A DNA stretch of 28,546 nt from Gemmatimonadota bacterium. Lineage in GTDB: Bacteria; Latescibacterota; UBA2968; UBA8231. Where the stretch lies: contig JAPOYQ010000162.1 of the NCBI GenBank assembly GCA_026706505.1, positions 10,436 to 38,981 on the forward strand, in the 5' to 3' direction. Position 1 is the first letter of the stretch, and the number at the start of each line of letters is the position of its first letter. Below the pieces are notes generated by a model. That model had not been told where the DNA came from. It did not search any database and was given only the letters and a program-made list of their open reading frames with translations. Positions 7,482 to 15,863 of the stretch are shown here, piece by piece. The translations under genes and the position numbers were made by a program.

Positions 7482-8222
7482 ATGGAGTCTCAGCTAGTCG
7501 TCGCCACGGGGCTCAACAAATACTTCCCCTCTGGAGTGCAGGCCCTACACGACCTCAATTTGGAAATTAGCCGCGGTCAATTCGTCTCCATCGTCGGCCC
7601 TTCCGGCTGCGGCAAATCCACCTTCCTCCGCCTCGTGGCCGGCCTCGACCAGCCCACGAGCGGCGAGCTGCGCGTGGAGGGTCACGACGCGCTTGGCCTC
7701 GCCTTCGTCTTCCAAGACGCCACGCTGCTGCCTTGGCGATCGGTCGCACACAACATCACCCTCCCCTTAGAGCTGCGCCACGAGGATGCTGACGAACGCG
7801 TCACCCAAACGCTTGAACTAGTCGGCCTAACCGACTTTGCCGATGCGTATCCAGCCCAGCTCTCCGGCGGCATGCGCATGAGAGTCTCCATTGCCCGCGC
7901 GTTAGTAACCCGCCCCCAAATCCTGCTCCTCGACGAACCTTTTGGCGCACTCGACGAAATCACCCGCCAGCGGCTCAACGAGGAGCTGTTGCGCCTGTGG
8001 CAGGAAGACCGCTGGACCGGCCTCTTCGTCACGCACAGCGTCTCCGAGGCCGTGTTCCTCAGCCAGCGGGTCCTAGTGATGAGCGCACGCCCCGGCCGCA
8101 TCCTCGCCGACATCCCCATCCCGTTTCCCTATCCGCGCTCAGCGTACCTGCGCAGCGCCCCTGAATTCATCCGCATAGCCAACGGGATTTCGCGCCAACT
8201 CGCCCACGCCGACGACTCATGA
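7482..8222 (+). CDS. ABC importer ATPase, NitT/TauT/thiamine-precursor class
   Basis: This 246-residue cytoplasmic ATPase drives the importer encoded by the next two genes. It has Walker A GPSGCGKST (39-47), Q-loop Gln78 in FVFQDATLLPWRSV, signature LSGGM (127-131), Walker B ILLLDEPFGALDE (147-159) and switch His185 (FVTHSVSEA). The QDATLLPWRSV sequence and the C-terminal SARPGRI segment are typical of the SsuB/TauB/ThiZ group. The ATG follows directly on the stop of xerD (TAAATG), and its own stop overlaps the permease start as ATGA. The substrate cannot be read from the ATPase; the neighbouring NMT1-type binding protein favours a pyrimidine-type thiamine precursor or another small organic compound. 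Confidence 0.92.
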   Translation: MESQLVVATGLNKYFPSGVQALHDLNLEISRGQFVSIVGPSGCGKSTFLRLVAGLDQPTSGELRVEGHDALGLAFVFQDATLLPWRSVAHNITLPLELRHEDADERVTQTLELVGLTDFADAYPAQLSGGMRMRVSIARALVTRPQILLLDEPFGALDEITRQRLNEELLRLWQEDRWTGLFVTHSVSEAVFLSQRVLVMSARPGRILADIPIPFPYPRSAYLRSAPEFIRIANGISRQLAHADDS

Positions 8223-9001
8223 AACGCCTGCGCTCCCTAACGACCAACACCCTGCCTCCACTGCTGTTTTTCGCCTTGGTCGTGTGCGCTTGGCAAGCGG
8301 CGGTCTCGCTCCTTGGGATCAAACCTTTCCTGCTGCCCGGTCCCCTGCTCGTGGCCCAAGCCATTGCCGACAACTTGCCGCGCCTGCTGTCGGCTACCCT
8401 GCTGACGGCTTTAGGTGCCATCTTGGGCTTTGTCCTCAGTTTTGCCTTTGGCTTCTTGGTCGCCCTGCTGTTTTCTCAGTCGCGCCTCATCGAGCGCAGT
8501 CTCTACCCCTACGCGATCTTCTTGCAGACCATGCCCATCGTAGCCATCGCGCCCCTGATCATCCTGTGGATCGGCTACGGCCTCCAAGGCGTGGTAGCCG
8601 TCTCCTTCATCATCGCTCTCTTCCCGGTCATCGCCAATACCACCGACGGCCTGACCCGCGTCGATCCCCACATCCTCGACTTCTTCGCGCTCAACAAGGC
8701 CAACCGCTGGCAGGTACTGTTCAAGCTCCGCGTCCCCGGCGCCGTCCCCCAGATGCTCGTCGGCGCCCGCATCTCCAGCGGCCTGTCGGTCATCGGCGCG
8801 ATCGTCGGCGAATTCTTCGCCGGCTACGGCACCAAGGACTTTGGCCTCGGCTACTTGATCATCCTCACCAACGGCCAAGCCAAAACCGACTACCTATTCG
8901 CCTGCATTCTGTTTTGCACCTTGCTCGGCTTGGGGCTATTTACCACCGTGGGCAGCTTGAGTAATTTCTTGCTCAGACGCTGGACGGGCGCGCCCGAGTG
9001 A
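8219..9001 (+). CDS. ABC importer permease
   Basis: This 260-residue inner-membrane permease of the binding-protein-dependent type has about six membrane segments, beginning with PPLLFFALVVCAWQA near residue 13. The cytoplasmic EAA-type loop that docks on the ATPase is visible as FALNKANRWQVLFKLRVPGA followed by VP (about residues 158-179), and the FAGYG segment downstream is typical of the SsuC/ThiX/RibX group. The start codon overlaps the stop of the ATPase gene (ATGA), which suggests translational coupling. The substrate-binding lipoprotein follows after a 46-base spacer with its own Shine-Dalgarno. Confidence 0.92.
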   Translation: MKRLRSLTTNTLPPLLFFALVVCAWQAAVSLLGIKPFLLPGPLLVAQAIADNLPRLLSATLLTALGAILGFVLSFAFGFLVALLFSQSRLIERSLYPYAIFLQTMPIVAIAPLIILWIGYGLQGVVAVSFIIALFPVIANTTDGLTRVDPHILDFFALNKANRWQVLFKLRVPGAVPQMLVGARISSGLSVIGAIVGEFFAGYGTKDFGLGYLIILTNGQAKTDYLFACILFCTLLGLGLFTTVGSLSNFLLRRWTGAPE

Positions 9002-9047
9002 AATGGCGGCGCGCCAACTACCACCACAATCACTAGGAGAATTATTG

Positions 9048-10013
9048 ATGTTCAAATACCCGCTCTTGGCAGCTTTCCTCGCGCTCGTCGCCTGCACCGC
9101 TGAAAAAGAAGCACCCACAGCCGACGCCCTACCCAAGGTCCAACTCGCGCTCAACTGGTTCCCAGAAGCCGAACACGGCGGCTTATACGCAGCTGCCGTC
9201 CACGGCTACTACGAGGAAAACGGCGTTGAGGTCGAAATCCTCGGCGGCGGCCCGGACTCGCCGGTCGTCCAGCGCGTGGCTACCGGCGCGGTAGCCTTTG
9301 GCATAGTCAATGCCGACGACATCCTGTATGCGCGTGCCCAACAAATCTCCGTGGTCGCGCTCATGGCGTCCTACCAGATCAACCCGCACTGCATCATCGT
9401 CCACGAGAGCTCGGGCATCGACTCCATTTCGCAAATCAAAAACATTACCTTGGCCTTGTCGCAACGCCCGGCCTTCTCGCACTATCTGCGCTGGAAATAC
9501 CCATTTGAAGGCGTCACGATCGTCCCCTATCCCGGCAATGTAGCCCAATTCCTCGTGGACGAGAATTTTGCCCAACAGGGCTACGTCTTCAGCGAACCGT
9601 TCGTCGCCAAGACCAAAGGCGGCGATCCCAAAGCCCTACTCGTAGCCGACACTGGCTTTAACCCCTATGCCAGCGTGCTCATCACCACCGAAGAGCGCAT
9701 CGCCGCCGAGCCTGAACTCGTCGGTGCCGTAGTCCGCGCCAGCGTCAAAGGCTGGGAAAAATACCTCGCCGAGCCAGAGGCGACCAACCGCCACATCAAC
9801 AGCCTCAACCCCGAGATGGGTATGGACATTCTCGCCTATGGCGCCGCCGAATCTATGGACATGGTTCTCGATCCGGTCGCCCAACAAAACGGCCTCGGCA
9901 GCATGACCTTGGAACGCTGGCAAAAACTATTGGAACAAATGGTGACCGTTGGCCTGATCAAAGAGGGCGTCGTGGACCCCACCGCGGTCTTCACCAACCG
10001 CTTCTTGCCCTAG
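9048..10013 (+). CDS. NMT1/THI5-like substrate-binding lipoprotein
   Basis: This extracytoplasmic solute-binding protein of 321 residues is a lipoprotein: a short hydrophobic signal ends in the lipobox LVAC, making Cys16 the lipid-modified residue. The opening of the mature domain, LALNWFPEAEHGGLYAA (about residues 32-48), followed by HGYYEENGVEVEI, is characteristic of the NMT1/THI5-like family, whose members bind pyrimidine precursors of thiamine (ThiY), riboflavin (RibY) and similar compounds. The residues giving specificity are not clear by eye, so the substrate is left open. I chose ATG 9048 because AGGAGA lies seven bases upstream and the lipoprotein signal starts there; ATG at 9003 would add 15 residues and spoil the signal. 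The EcfT-like gene begins three bases after the stop. Confidence 0.88.
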   Translation: MFKYPLLAAFLALVACTAEKEAPTADALPKVQLALNWFPEAEHGGLYAAAVHGYYEENGVEVEILGGGPDSPVVQRVATGAVAFGIVNADDILYARAQQISVVALMASYQINPHCIIVHESSGIDSISQIKNITLALSQRPAFSHYLRWKYPFEGVTIVPYPGNVAQFLVDENFAQQGYVFSEPFVAKTKGGDPKALLVADTGFNPYASVLITTEERIAAEPELVGAVVRASVKGWEKYLAEPEATNRHINSLNPEMGMDILAYGAAESMDMVLDPVAQQNGLGSMTLERWQKLLEQMVTVGLIKEGVVDPTAVFTNRFLP

Positions 10014-10016
10014 CCC

Positions 10017-10817
10017 TTGGCCTTTTTACAGGACATCGCGCTCGGCCGCTACATCGCGCTCGACTCGCCGATTCACCGCCTCGATCCGCGCACCAAGTTA
10101 GGGGGCGTTTTCGCGCTGACGCTGGCGGCCTTTGCCGCACCCAACGCACTCGCGCTGCTACTGCTTGGAGCTTTTCTACTGGTGGTCACCGCTTTGGCAC
10201 GGGTGCCTTTGCGCCTCATCTTGCGCCAGCTCAAAACCTTTGCCTGGCTCTTCCTGTTCACCTTTGGCCTCCACGCGCTGCTCACGCCCGGCCGCGCCGT
10301 CTTGCCGTTGCCCTTTTCCGATCACGCCCTGACTGCCGAGGGCCTGCACGTGGGAGCCTTCTTCACCGCGCGGCTGGCCGCAGCCATCGTCGCCGCCACG
10401 CTCTTGACGCTCACGACCGCGCCGATGGAGATAACCAGCGGCCTCCAGCGCTTTTTCAGTCCCTTGCGCCGCTTCGGCTTTCCGGCCGGCGACATGGCGC
10501 TGATGATTTCCATCGCCCTGCGGTTTATCCCCGTACTCCTCGACGAGGCTGAGCGTCTGCGCAAAGCCCAACTAGCGCGTGGGGCCGACTTTAGTGGCTC
10601 TTTTCTGCGCCGCATCAAAAACCTCGTGCCCCTCCTAGTACCCCTCCTCGTCGCAGCCTGCGGTCGCGCCGATCGCCTCGCCTTGGCCATGGAGAGCCGC
10701 TGCTACGCTAGCGGAGCCGAACGCACCCACTATCGCCCACTGCGCTTTGGCCGCGCCGACGGTCTATTCGCCTTGGCCGCCCTAGGCTTGATTGCGCTCG
10801 TGTACTTTTTGCGTTAG
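10017..10817 (+). CDS. ecfT: EcfT-type (CbiQ-like) transmembrane protein without adjacent EcfA
   Basis: EcfT is the membrane coupling subunit of energy-coupling-factor vitamin importers. It links a substrate-binding S component to the EcfA/A' ATPases. The 266-residue protein starts with the family sequence SPIHRLDPRTKL (17-28), has four or five membrane segments, and carries the cytoplasmic signature near the C-terminus: ARG at 187-189 in AQLARGADF. The second signature triplet, normally ARG in an 'EARGY' context, reads SRC (227-229, MESRCYASG); the Arg is kept but its neighbours differ. Translation must start at TTG 10017, because an in-frame stop lies just upstream and no Met codon occurs before residue 137. 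No EcfA or S component is adjacent. It could use ATPases encoded elsewhere or relate functionally to the ABC importer before it. Confidence 0.83.
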   Translation: MAFLQDIALGRYIALDSPIHRLDPRTKLGGVFALTLAAFAAPNALALLLLGAFLLVVTALARVPLRLILRQLKTFAWLFLFTFGLHALLTPGRAVLPLPFSDHALTAEGLHVGAFFTARLAAAIVAATLLTLTTAPMEITSGLQRFFSPLRRFGFPAGDMALMISIALRFIPVLLDEAERLRKAQLARGADFSGSFLRRIKNLVPLLVPLLVAACGRADRLALAMESRCYASGAERTHYRPLRFGRADGLFALAALGLIALVYFLR

Positions 10818-10821
10818 GGCG

Positions 10822-11577
10822 ATGCGGACGCTGCGCCTAGTAATCGAATACGACGGCACTCACTTCGCCGGCTGGCAGAGCCAAAAGAGCGATCGCACTG
10901 TGCAAGACGCGCTCGAACAAGCCCTGTACATCCTACTCAAAAAGCCAGTTCGCCTCATCGGCGCGGGCCGCACGGACGCTGGAACTCATGCCCTCGGGCA
11001 GGTAGCTCATTTCCAGACCGAGGCCGCGCTGCCTACAGACCGGTTGCTCCGCAGCCTCAACGGCCTCTTGCCTCCAGACATTGCCGTGCGTGCCGCCGAC
11101 GAGGTCCCCCCGGACTTCCACGCCCGCTACAGCGCAACCCGCAAGCGCTATCGCTACCGCATTCACCAAGGCAAGGCAGCCGTCAATCGCACTCAGGTGT
11201 GGACCTATTATTCAGCGCTATCTTTGGCCCCTATGGCCGTGGCCGCTCGCGCGCTCTGCGGCGAACGCGCTTTTGGAGCTTTTTGCAAACAAGATCCCAT
11301 CCCCGAGCACCTGACCTGCCACGTCTTTGACGCGGTCTGGTCCCAACGCGGTCGCGAGCTAGTCTTTGAAATCGAGGCCAACCGCTTCCTCCGCCACATG
11401 GTGCGGATCCTCGTCGGCACCATGGTCGAAATCGGCCGCGGTACGAGGCCGCCAACGGCCATCGCCGACCTGCTCGCCAGCGGCGACCGCACCACGGCCG
11501 GTGCCACGGCCCCTGCGCGTGGCCTCTGCCTACTATGGGTGGCGTACCCAGATAGCCTTAGCGCAGAAATGGCCTAG
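10822..11577 (+). CDS. truA: tRNA pseudouridine(38-40) synthase TruA
   Basis: This enzyme isomerises uridines 38, 39 and 40 in the tRNA anticodon arm. From ATG 10822 the protein has 251 residues, close to the family norm. It begins with MRTLRLVIEYDGTHFAGWQS, and the catalytic Asp52 sits in GAGRTDAGTHALGQVAHF. Further conserved motifs are ARYSATRKRYRYRI, the FCKQDP segment and NRFLRHMVRILVGTMVEIG near the end. The start lies four bases after the stop of ecfT; an ATG at 10792 inside ecfT would add ten atypical residues, so I did not use it. It belongs to the same compact run as uvrC and xerD. Confidence 0.95.
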   Translation: MRTLRLVIEYDGTHFAGWQSQKSDRTVQDALEQALYILLKKPVRLIGAGRTDAGTHALGQVAHFQTEAALPTDRLLRSLNGLLPPDIAVRAADEVPPDFHARYSATRKRYRYRIHQGKAAVNRTQVWTYYSALSLAPMAVAARALCGERAFGAFCKQDPIPEHLTCHVFDAVWSQRGRELVFEIEANRFLRHMVRILVGTMVEIGRGTRPPTAIADLLASGDRTTAGATAPARGLCLLWVAYPDSLSAEMA

Positions 11578-11582
11578 CCTAA

Positions 11583-11888
11583 ATGCACAAAAAATTCCAG
11601 CGGCACATTGAAAATTTTACCTGCGGAAATTGTGGCTTTTCCGTGCAGGGTGATGGCTACACCAACCACTGCCCCGAATGCCTCTGGAGCCAACACGTCG
11701 ATGTAAACCCAGGCGATCGCGCCGAACACTGTCGCGGCTTGATGGAGCCGGTGGGGTTTACCATCAAACGCGGCGGTTATATTCTCGCCCACTGCTGCAC
11801 CAAGTGCGGCACGATCAAAAACAACAAGGCCGCCAAAAACGACAGTTTTGATGCGATCCTGAATCTGCGCGGCGAATTGCCAGATTAG
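11583..11888 (+). CDS. RNHCP-domain zinc-ribbon protein
   Basis: This 101-residue protein matches the RNHCP family of small predicted zinc-binding proteins: FTCGNCGFSVQ (12-22), TNHCPECLWSQHVDVNPGDR (27-46, the eponymous block with Thr for the first Arg), CRGLMEP and HCCTKCGTIKNN near residues 70-81. Three CxxC-type knuckles suggest one or two structural zinc sites. The family has no firmly established function; RNA-related roles have been suggested because of its frequent company with translation genes, and here it follows truA by five bases. It is the last gene of the run that starts with uvrC, and an AT-rich promoter-like region follows. Confidence 0.88.
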   Translation: MHKKFQRHIENFTCGNCGFSVQGDGYTNHCPECLWSQHVDVNPGDRAEHCRGLMEPVGFTIKRGGYILAHCCTKCGTIKNNKAAKNDSFDAILNLRGELPD

Positions 11889-11915
11889 CGATATTGCGAG
11901 ATAGCTGCGCAATAC

Positions 11916-11943
11916 TTGCAACTATGTATATGATTATTATATA
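11916..11943 (+). promoter_or_regulatory. Candidate promoter of the DegP-like protease gene
   Basis: A strongly A/T-rich island (about 11923-11960) lies between the RNHCP gene and the protease gene. TTGCAA (11916-11921), a 16-base spacer and TATATA (11938-11943) form a plausible sigma-70 promoter. The alternating TA tract offers several alternative -10 boxes, so the exact site is uncertain. The protease has its own GAGGT ribosome site at 11984-11988. Confidence 0.35.
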
Positions 11944-11994
11944 TATGATTATATAATTACTTGATCGGCGAAATTTATTTTTCGAGGTACAACC

Positions 11995-13098
11995 TTGCAT
12001 TTTATCTGCTCACTCGCTCTGCTGGCATTGGCTCTGAACCATGCCGGCGCGTCCATTGGGGAGTCGCGCCGCACGGCCGTAGTGCGGGCCGTGGAGCGGG
12101 TCCAGCCCTCGGTCGTCAGCCTCCACGTGCGCTACCGCGAGCGCGTCCAGCATCTATACAGGTATCGCGGCGACCCTTTTTGGAACCTTTTCTCGCCTTT
12201 TTACTACGTGCCCCGAGACCAAGACCGCGTCTCCACCGGCTCGGGTTTTGTCGTCGATAACGAGGGCTACATTCTCACGAATAGCCACGTGGTCGGCGAT
12301 CCGCGTCGGCTACAAAAAATAACGGCCTCTTTGCCCGAACCCGACGGTCGCACCTTTGAGGCCCGCTACGTGGACTCCGACTTCAACTTCGACCTCGCCG
12401 TCCTTAAGATAGATGAAGGCGATCTGCCGGTTGCGCCTCTCGGCACTTCAGGCGATATTCTGGTCGGCGAATGGGCCATTGCCATCGGCAACCCCTTCGA
12501 TTTGGGGCCTACCGTCAGCATCGGCGTCGTCAGCGCCCTAGATCGCGACTTTTCCGAACCCCAAGGCGATTACTACTACCGAGACATGATTCAAACCGAT
12601 GCGGCCATCAATCTCGGCAACAGCGGCGGCCCCTTAGTCAATGCCGATGGCGAGGTCATCGGCATCAACAGCTTTATCTACACCGGCGGCGAATACGCCA
12701 GCGGCTCTATTGGCATTGGCTTTGCCATTCCCATCGACACGGCCGCGAGCTTCCTGGAGGAAATTCGCCAGTACGGCCAAGTGCGTCGCTCTTGGACCGG
12801 CATCCTAGCCGTCCAAGACATCACCCCGCCTCTAGCGGAGTACCTAAGGCTCGATTCCACTGACGGAGTCCTAGTCGTCAGGGTAGCCAACGACAGTCCG
12901 GCTGAACTAGCGGGCCTCGAAAAGGGCGACGTAATCGTCGCGGTCAACGACGAGAAGATCCGCAGCGCCGACGAGGCCATTGGCGTGCTGCGCGGCTTGC
13001 GCGTCGGCGAAATCGCCGCGCTCGGTGTGGTGCGCCACAACGAGCACTACAACCTAGACCTGACCCTTGAAGAGAGTCCCTACCGGACGCGACGCTAG
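11995..13098 (+). CDS. DegP/DegQ-family periplasmic serine protease (S1C, one PDZ)
   Basis: This is an envelope quality-control protease or chaperone of 367 residues. Residues 1-19 form a signal peptide (CSLALLALALNHAGA). The trypsin-like domain carries the triad His98 (LTNSHVVG), Asp133 (NFDLAVLKID) and Ser210 (NLGNSGGPLV). A single PDZ domain follows (about 273-356, with AELAGLEKGDVIVAVNDEKI). DegP itself has two PDZ domains, so DegS- or HhoA-like single-PDZ members are the closer match in layout. The start is TTG 11995: GAGGT lies six bases upstream, the signal peptide begins there, and no ATG is available. The chain between residues 44 and 79, rich in Arg and Tyr, is the usual variable LA-loop region. 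The stop precedes pssA by about 20 bases. Confidence 0.92.
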   Translation: MHFICSLALLALALNHAGASIGESRRTAVVRAVERVQPSVVSLHVRYRERVQHLYRYRGDPFWNLFSPFYYVPRDQDRVSTGSGFVVDNEGYILTNSHVVGDPRRLQKITASLPEPDGRTFEARYVDSDFNFDLAVLKIDEGDLPVAPLGTSGDILVGEWAIAIGNPFDLGPTVSIGVVSALDRDFSEPQGDYYYRDMIQTDAAINLGNSGGPLVNADGEVIGINSFIYTGGEYASGSIGIGFAIPIDTAASFLEEIRQYGQVRRSWTGILAVQDITPPLAEYLRLDSTDGVLVVRVANDSPAELAGLEKGDVIVAVNDEKIRSADEAIGVLRGLRVGEIAALGVVRHNEHYNLDLTLEESPYRTRR

Positions 13099-13117
13099 CG
13101 GCAGGAAGGATGCGAAA

Positions 13118-13813
13118 ATGAGGCAGTTCATACCCACCGCGTTCACCATCGGCAATCTGTTCTGCGGATTCCTCGCCCTGCACTACGCCTTTAACGGCAA
13201 CTACGTGCCAGCCGCCTGGCTCATCTTCTTGGGCGCGGTATTCGACAAAATGGACGGCCAACTCGCCCGGGTCATGGGGCGCGATTCCCAATTTGGGCTC
13301 CACTTCGACTCCATCGTCGATGCCTGCACCTTTGGCATCGTGCCCGCTGCCATCATCTATCAGGCCCACCTGCCAACCGGCTGGGGGCTGGCGCTGGCCT
13401 TCGCGTTCCTGCTGTGCGGTGCCATGCGTCTCGCCCGCTTCAATACGCTCAGCCTCGACGGCGAGCGCGGCGAATTTTACATGGGCTTGGCCATTCCCAC
13501 GGCTGCTGTCTGCCTCACCCAATACGTGGTTTTTGTCAAAGCCTGGCCCATCCCCCACGCCACACCGCTGTCCGTGCTCCTGATTTTAGTGCTGTCCTTC
13601 CTGATGGTCAGTCGGCTCGATTACGACAGTATTCCCAATTTCCGCGGCACTTCCCTCGGCGACCGCTTCAAACAGCTTTACCTCATCACCACGGTCGGCC
13701 TGACCATCTACGACAGCACCTTTTTCTTTCCCATGATTCTCGTGTACGTCTTCTCTGGACCCGTTCGCTGGATCTTCCGGCTTGTGCACGGCGACGTCAC
13801 GCAACACGCCTGA
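13118..13813 (+). CDS. pssA: CDP-diacylglycerol-serine O-phosphatidyltransferase
   Basis: This inner-membrane enzyme transfers a phosphatidyl group from CDP-diacylglycerol to serine, the committed step to phosphatidylserine and phosphatidylethanolamine. The 231-residue protein carries the complete CDP-alcohol phosphatidyltransferase signature D-x2-D-G-x2-A-R-x8-G-x3-D-x3-D at Asp43, Asp46, Arg51, Gly60, Asp64 and Asp68 (DKMDGQLAR ... GLHFDSIVD), plus the MRLARFNT segment typical of the PssA type. About seven membrane segments are visible. ATG 13118 has GGAAGGA seven bases upstream; an upstream ATG at 13067 lies inside the protease gene and was not used. The phosphatidylserine decarboxylase gene that often accompanies pssA is not in this window. 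Confidence 0.93.
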   Translation: MRQFIPTAFTIGNLFCGFLALHYAFNGNYVPAAWLIFLGAVFDKMDGQLARVMGRDSQFGLHFDSIVDACTFGIVPAAIIYQAHLPTGWGLALAFAFLLCGAMRLARFNTLSLDGERGEFYMGLAIPTAAVCLTQYVVFVKAWPIPHATPLSVLLILVLSFLMVSRLDYDSIPNFRGTSLGDRFKQLYLITTVGLTIYDSTFFFPMILVYVFSGPVRWIFRLVHGDVTQHA

Positions 13814-13819
13814 GTTTCT

Positions 13820-14101
13820 ATGCTGCGCGACAAACCCCTCAGCCACCTCATCCTCATCCTCTTCACGACGATGATTGGCGCCAATATCCTCGGTGAAATG
13901 CTGAGGTTTATCCTCATGGCCGTGGTCGGCCCCGATACCATTGTCGAACTTGCTCTCTTGCGCTACGTGGAGTATTCCATCGGGCCGCATATGTTTAACC
14001 TCATCATCCTGTCCTTTTCGTTTGAGCTGGCGCTAAAGTTCAACCTAATCACTATGTTGGGACTCTTCGTCGGCTGGTACTACTTCCGCCACAGCTATTG
14101 A
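13820..14101 (+). CDS. DUF4321-type small membrane protein
   Basis: This 93-residue protein has two or three membrane segments: HLILILFTTMIGANILGEML near the N-terminus and LIILSFSFELALKFNLITML followed by GLFVGWYY at the C-terminus. The pattern of an N-terminal helix ending in G..LGE, then 'F.l.l.l.F.l.LKFNL....G...G' before a short basic end, matches my memory of the DUF4321 family, which has no known function. It lies six bases after pssA and 24 bases before tatA, so it is probably co-transcribed with both. No Shine-Dalgarno is visible. Confidence 0.7.
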   Translation: MLRDKPLSHLILILFTTMIGANILGEMLRFILMAVVGPDTIVELALLRYVEYSIGPHMFNLIILSFSFELALKFNLITMLGLFVGWYYFRHSY

Positions 14102-14125
14102 ACACATCTTTCGGGAGCTAGAGCC

Positions 14126-14398
14126 ATGTTCGGTATGGGCCACTGGGAAATACTCATCATCTTCGTCGTCATTCTGCTCATCTTCGGCGCTAAGCGCATC
14201 CCCGAGATGGCGCAGGGCTTGGGCAAGGGCATCCGCGAGTTCCGCACTGCTATGCGCGACGTGCAGGACGAAATCGAGGCCCCAAAGCAACCTACTCAGC
14301 CTACGGCCCCACCGGCTCAAACTGAGCCTCAGGCCAAAGACAAGGACCAAGCCCAGATCGAGCCCCAGTCCAAAGACAAGGACCAAGCCGCCTCCTAA
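14126..14398 (+). CDS. tatA: Twin-arginine translocase subunit TatA
   Basis: TatA oligomers form the passage for folded proteins with twin-arginine signals. The 90-residue protein shows the family layout: a short periplasmic start (MFGMGHWE), one membrane helix (ILIIFVVILLIFG), the FGAKRIPE hinge, an amphipathic helix (MAQGLGKGIREFRTAMRDV) and a charged, disordered tail. Gly-His-Trp-Glu before the helix places an acidic residue at the membrane edge, as in TatA. The tail contains a two-copy 36-base duplication, described separately. GGAG lies eight bases before the ATG. No tatC is in the window. Confidence 0.93.
   Translation: MFGMGHWEILIIFVVILLIFGAKRIPEMAQGLGKGIREFRTAMRDVQDEIEAPKQPTQPTAPPAQTEPQAKDKDQAQIEPQSKDKDQAAS
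14321..14392 (+). repeat. Two-copy 36-base tandem duplication in the tatA tail
   Basis: The units 14321-14356 and 14357-14392 encode TEPQAKDKDQAQ and IEPQSKDKDQAA. A 20-base core is identical in both copies (14334-14353 and 14370-14389). The duplication keeps the frame and lengthens the disordered Lys/Asp/Gln tail. Confidence 0.85.
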
Positions 14399-14401
14399 CT
14401 C

Positions 14402-15847
14402 ATGGCGCTCAACCAAGCCACTGCCCACGAACTCAGTGCCCGCCTGCAACAAGGGGAAATCACCGCCCGTCAGCTAGTCGAGGCCGCGCTCGACCGCATC
14501 GACGCAATCGACGGCCAGATCAACGCCTTCATCAGCGTAGATCCAGAAGGTGCCCTAGCCCGCGCCGACGACATCGACCAACGGCGCGCGGCAGGCGCAG
14601 CTTTGGGGCCTTTGGCGGGCATTCCCTTGGCCCTCAAAGACGTCCTCTGCGTGCGCGGCGGGCGCACCACCTGTGGCTCGAAAATCCTCGAACACTTCAT
14701 CGCCCCCTACGACGCCACGGCCGTCGAGCGGCTGCGCGACGCCGACGCCGTCTTCATCGGCAAAACCAACATGGATGAGTTCGCCATGGGCTCGTCCTGC
14801 GAAAACTCCTATTTCGGCCCCACCTTAAACCCCTGTGACCCCGAGCGAGTGCCGGGCGGCTCCAGTGGCGGCTCGGCCGCGGCGGTAGCTGCCGACGAGA
14901 CCATCCTCGCCCTCGGCTCAGACACCGGCGGCTCGGTGCGCCAACCGGCCAGCTACTGCGGTGTCGTCGGCCTCAAGCCCACCTACGGTCGCGTCTCGCG
15001 CTACGGACTCATAGCCTACGCTTCTTCGCTCGACCAAATCGGCCCCGTAACCAAAGATGTCGAAGATGCCGCCCTCCTGCTCCAAGCCATCGCCGGGCAC
15101 GACCCCCGCGACTCGACTTCCAGCACCGCCCCCGTGCCCGACTATCGGGCTGTGCTCAAAGGGAACGTCCGCGGTTTGCGAATAGGCTTGGCGCGCGAAT
15201 ACTTTCCCGCCGCACTTGACGCGGAAGTAGCCGCTGCGGCTCAAGGTGCGGCCAACGCCTTGGTGGATGCAGGAGCCGAACTCGTGGATGTCCAACTGCC
15301 CGTGGCTGGCCACCCCGAATACTGCATCAGTACCTATTACATCATCGCCATGGCCGAGGCATCGGCCAATCTCGCGCGCTACGACGGCGTCAAATACGGC
15401 TATCGCGCCGAGGGCAGCACCGACCTGCAAGAGATGTATTTGCACACGCGCAGCGAGGGCTTTGGCACCGAGGTAAAGCGCCGCATCATGCTCGGGGCCT
15501 ACGCCCTGAGCGCCGGCTACTACGACGCGTACTACCGCAAGGCCCAGCAGGTTCGCACCCTGATCCGCGAAGACTTTGCCCGCGCTTTTGCCACCTGCGA
15601 CGTGCTGATCTCGCCCGTGGCTCCGACCACCGCCTTCCGCCTCGGCGAACAGCTCGACGATCCCTTGCAGATGTACCTCAACGATATCTACACAGCCTCG
15701 GTCAACCTCGCCGGACTTCCGGCCATATCCGTGCCCTTTGCTCAAAGCCACGGCGACTTGCCCATTGGCGTCCAACTATTGGCCCCACCCCTCGAAGAGG
15801 CTCGTTTGCTGCGCACAGCCCATGCCCTCGAACGGGCAGCCGCCTGA
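14402..15847 (+). CDS. gatA: Asp-tRNA(Asn)/Glu-tRNA(Gln) amidotransferase subunit A
   Basis: GatA releases ammonia from glutamine for the GatCAB complex, which converts misacylated Glu-tRNA(Gln) or Asp-tRNA(Asn) to the correct amidated form. The 481-residue protein has the Ser-cisSer-Lys triad of the amidase family: Lys79 (LALKDVL), Ser154 ([11 protein letters not shown]) and Ser178 ([12 protein letters not shown]). The GatA-specific segments [15 protein letters not shown] and [14 protein letters not shown] are present, as is the tRNA amidotransferase end [10 protein letters not shown]. It starts three bases after the tatA stop with no visible Shine-Dalgarno. GatB and GatC are not adjacent, so the complex must be assembled from separate loci. 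Confidence 0.95.
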   Translation: MALNQATAHELSARLQQGEITARQLVEAALDRIDAIDGQINAFISVDPEGALARADDIDQRRAAGAALGPLAGIPLALKDVLCVRGGRTTCGSKILEHFIAPYDATAVERLRDADAVFIGKTNMDEFAMGSSCENSYFGPTLNPCDPERVPGGSSGGSAAAVAADETILALGSDTGGSVRQPASYCGVVGLKPTYGRVSRYGLIAYASSLDQIGPVTKDVEDAALLLQAIAGHDPRDSTSSTAPVPDYRAVLKGNVRGLRIGLAREYFPAALDAEVAAAAQGAANALVDAGAELVDVQLPVAGHPEYCISTYYIIAMAEASANLARYDGVKYGYRAEGSTDLQEMYLHTRSEGFGTEVKRRIMLGAYALSAGYYDAYYRKAQQVRTLIREDFARAFATCDVLISPVAPTTAFRLGEQLDDPLQMYLNDIYTASVNLAGLPAISVPFAQSHGDLPIGVQLLAPPLEEARLLRTAHALERAAA

Positions 15848-15863
15848 AATCTGGAGACCAACT

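Noticed and set aside
14918..15775. A 285-codon minus-strand reading frame inside gatA
   Set aside because: It lies antisense to an unambiguous gatA with complete catalytic triad. Long antisense frames are expected at this GC content, and its translation lacks any family pattern.
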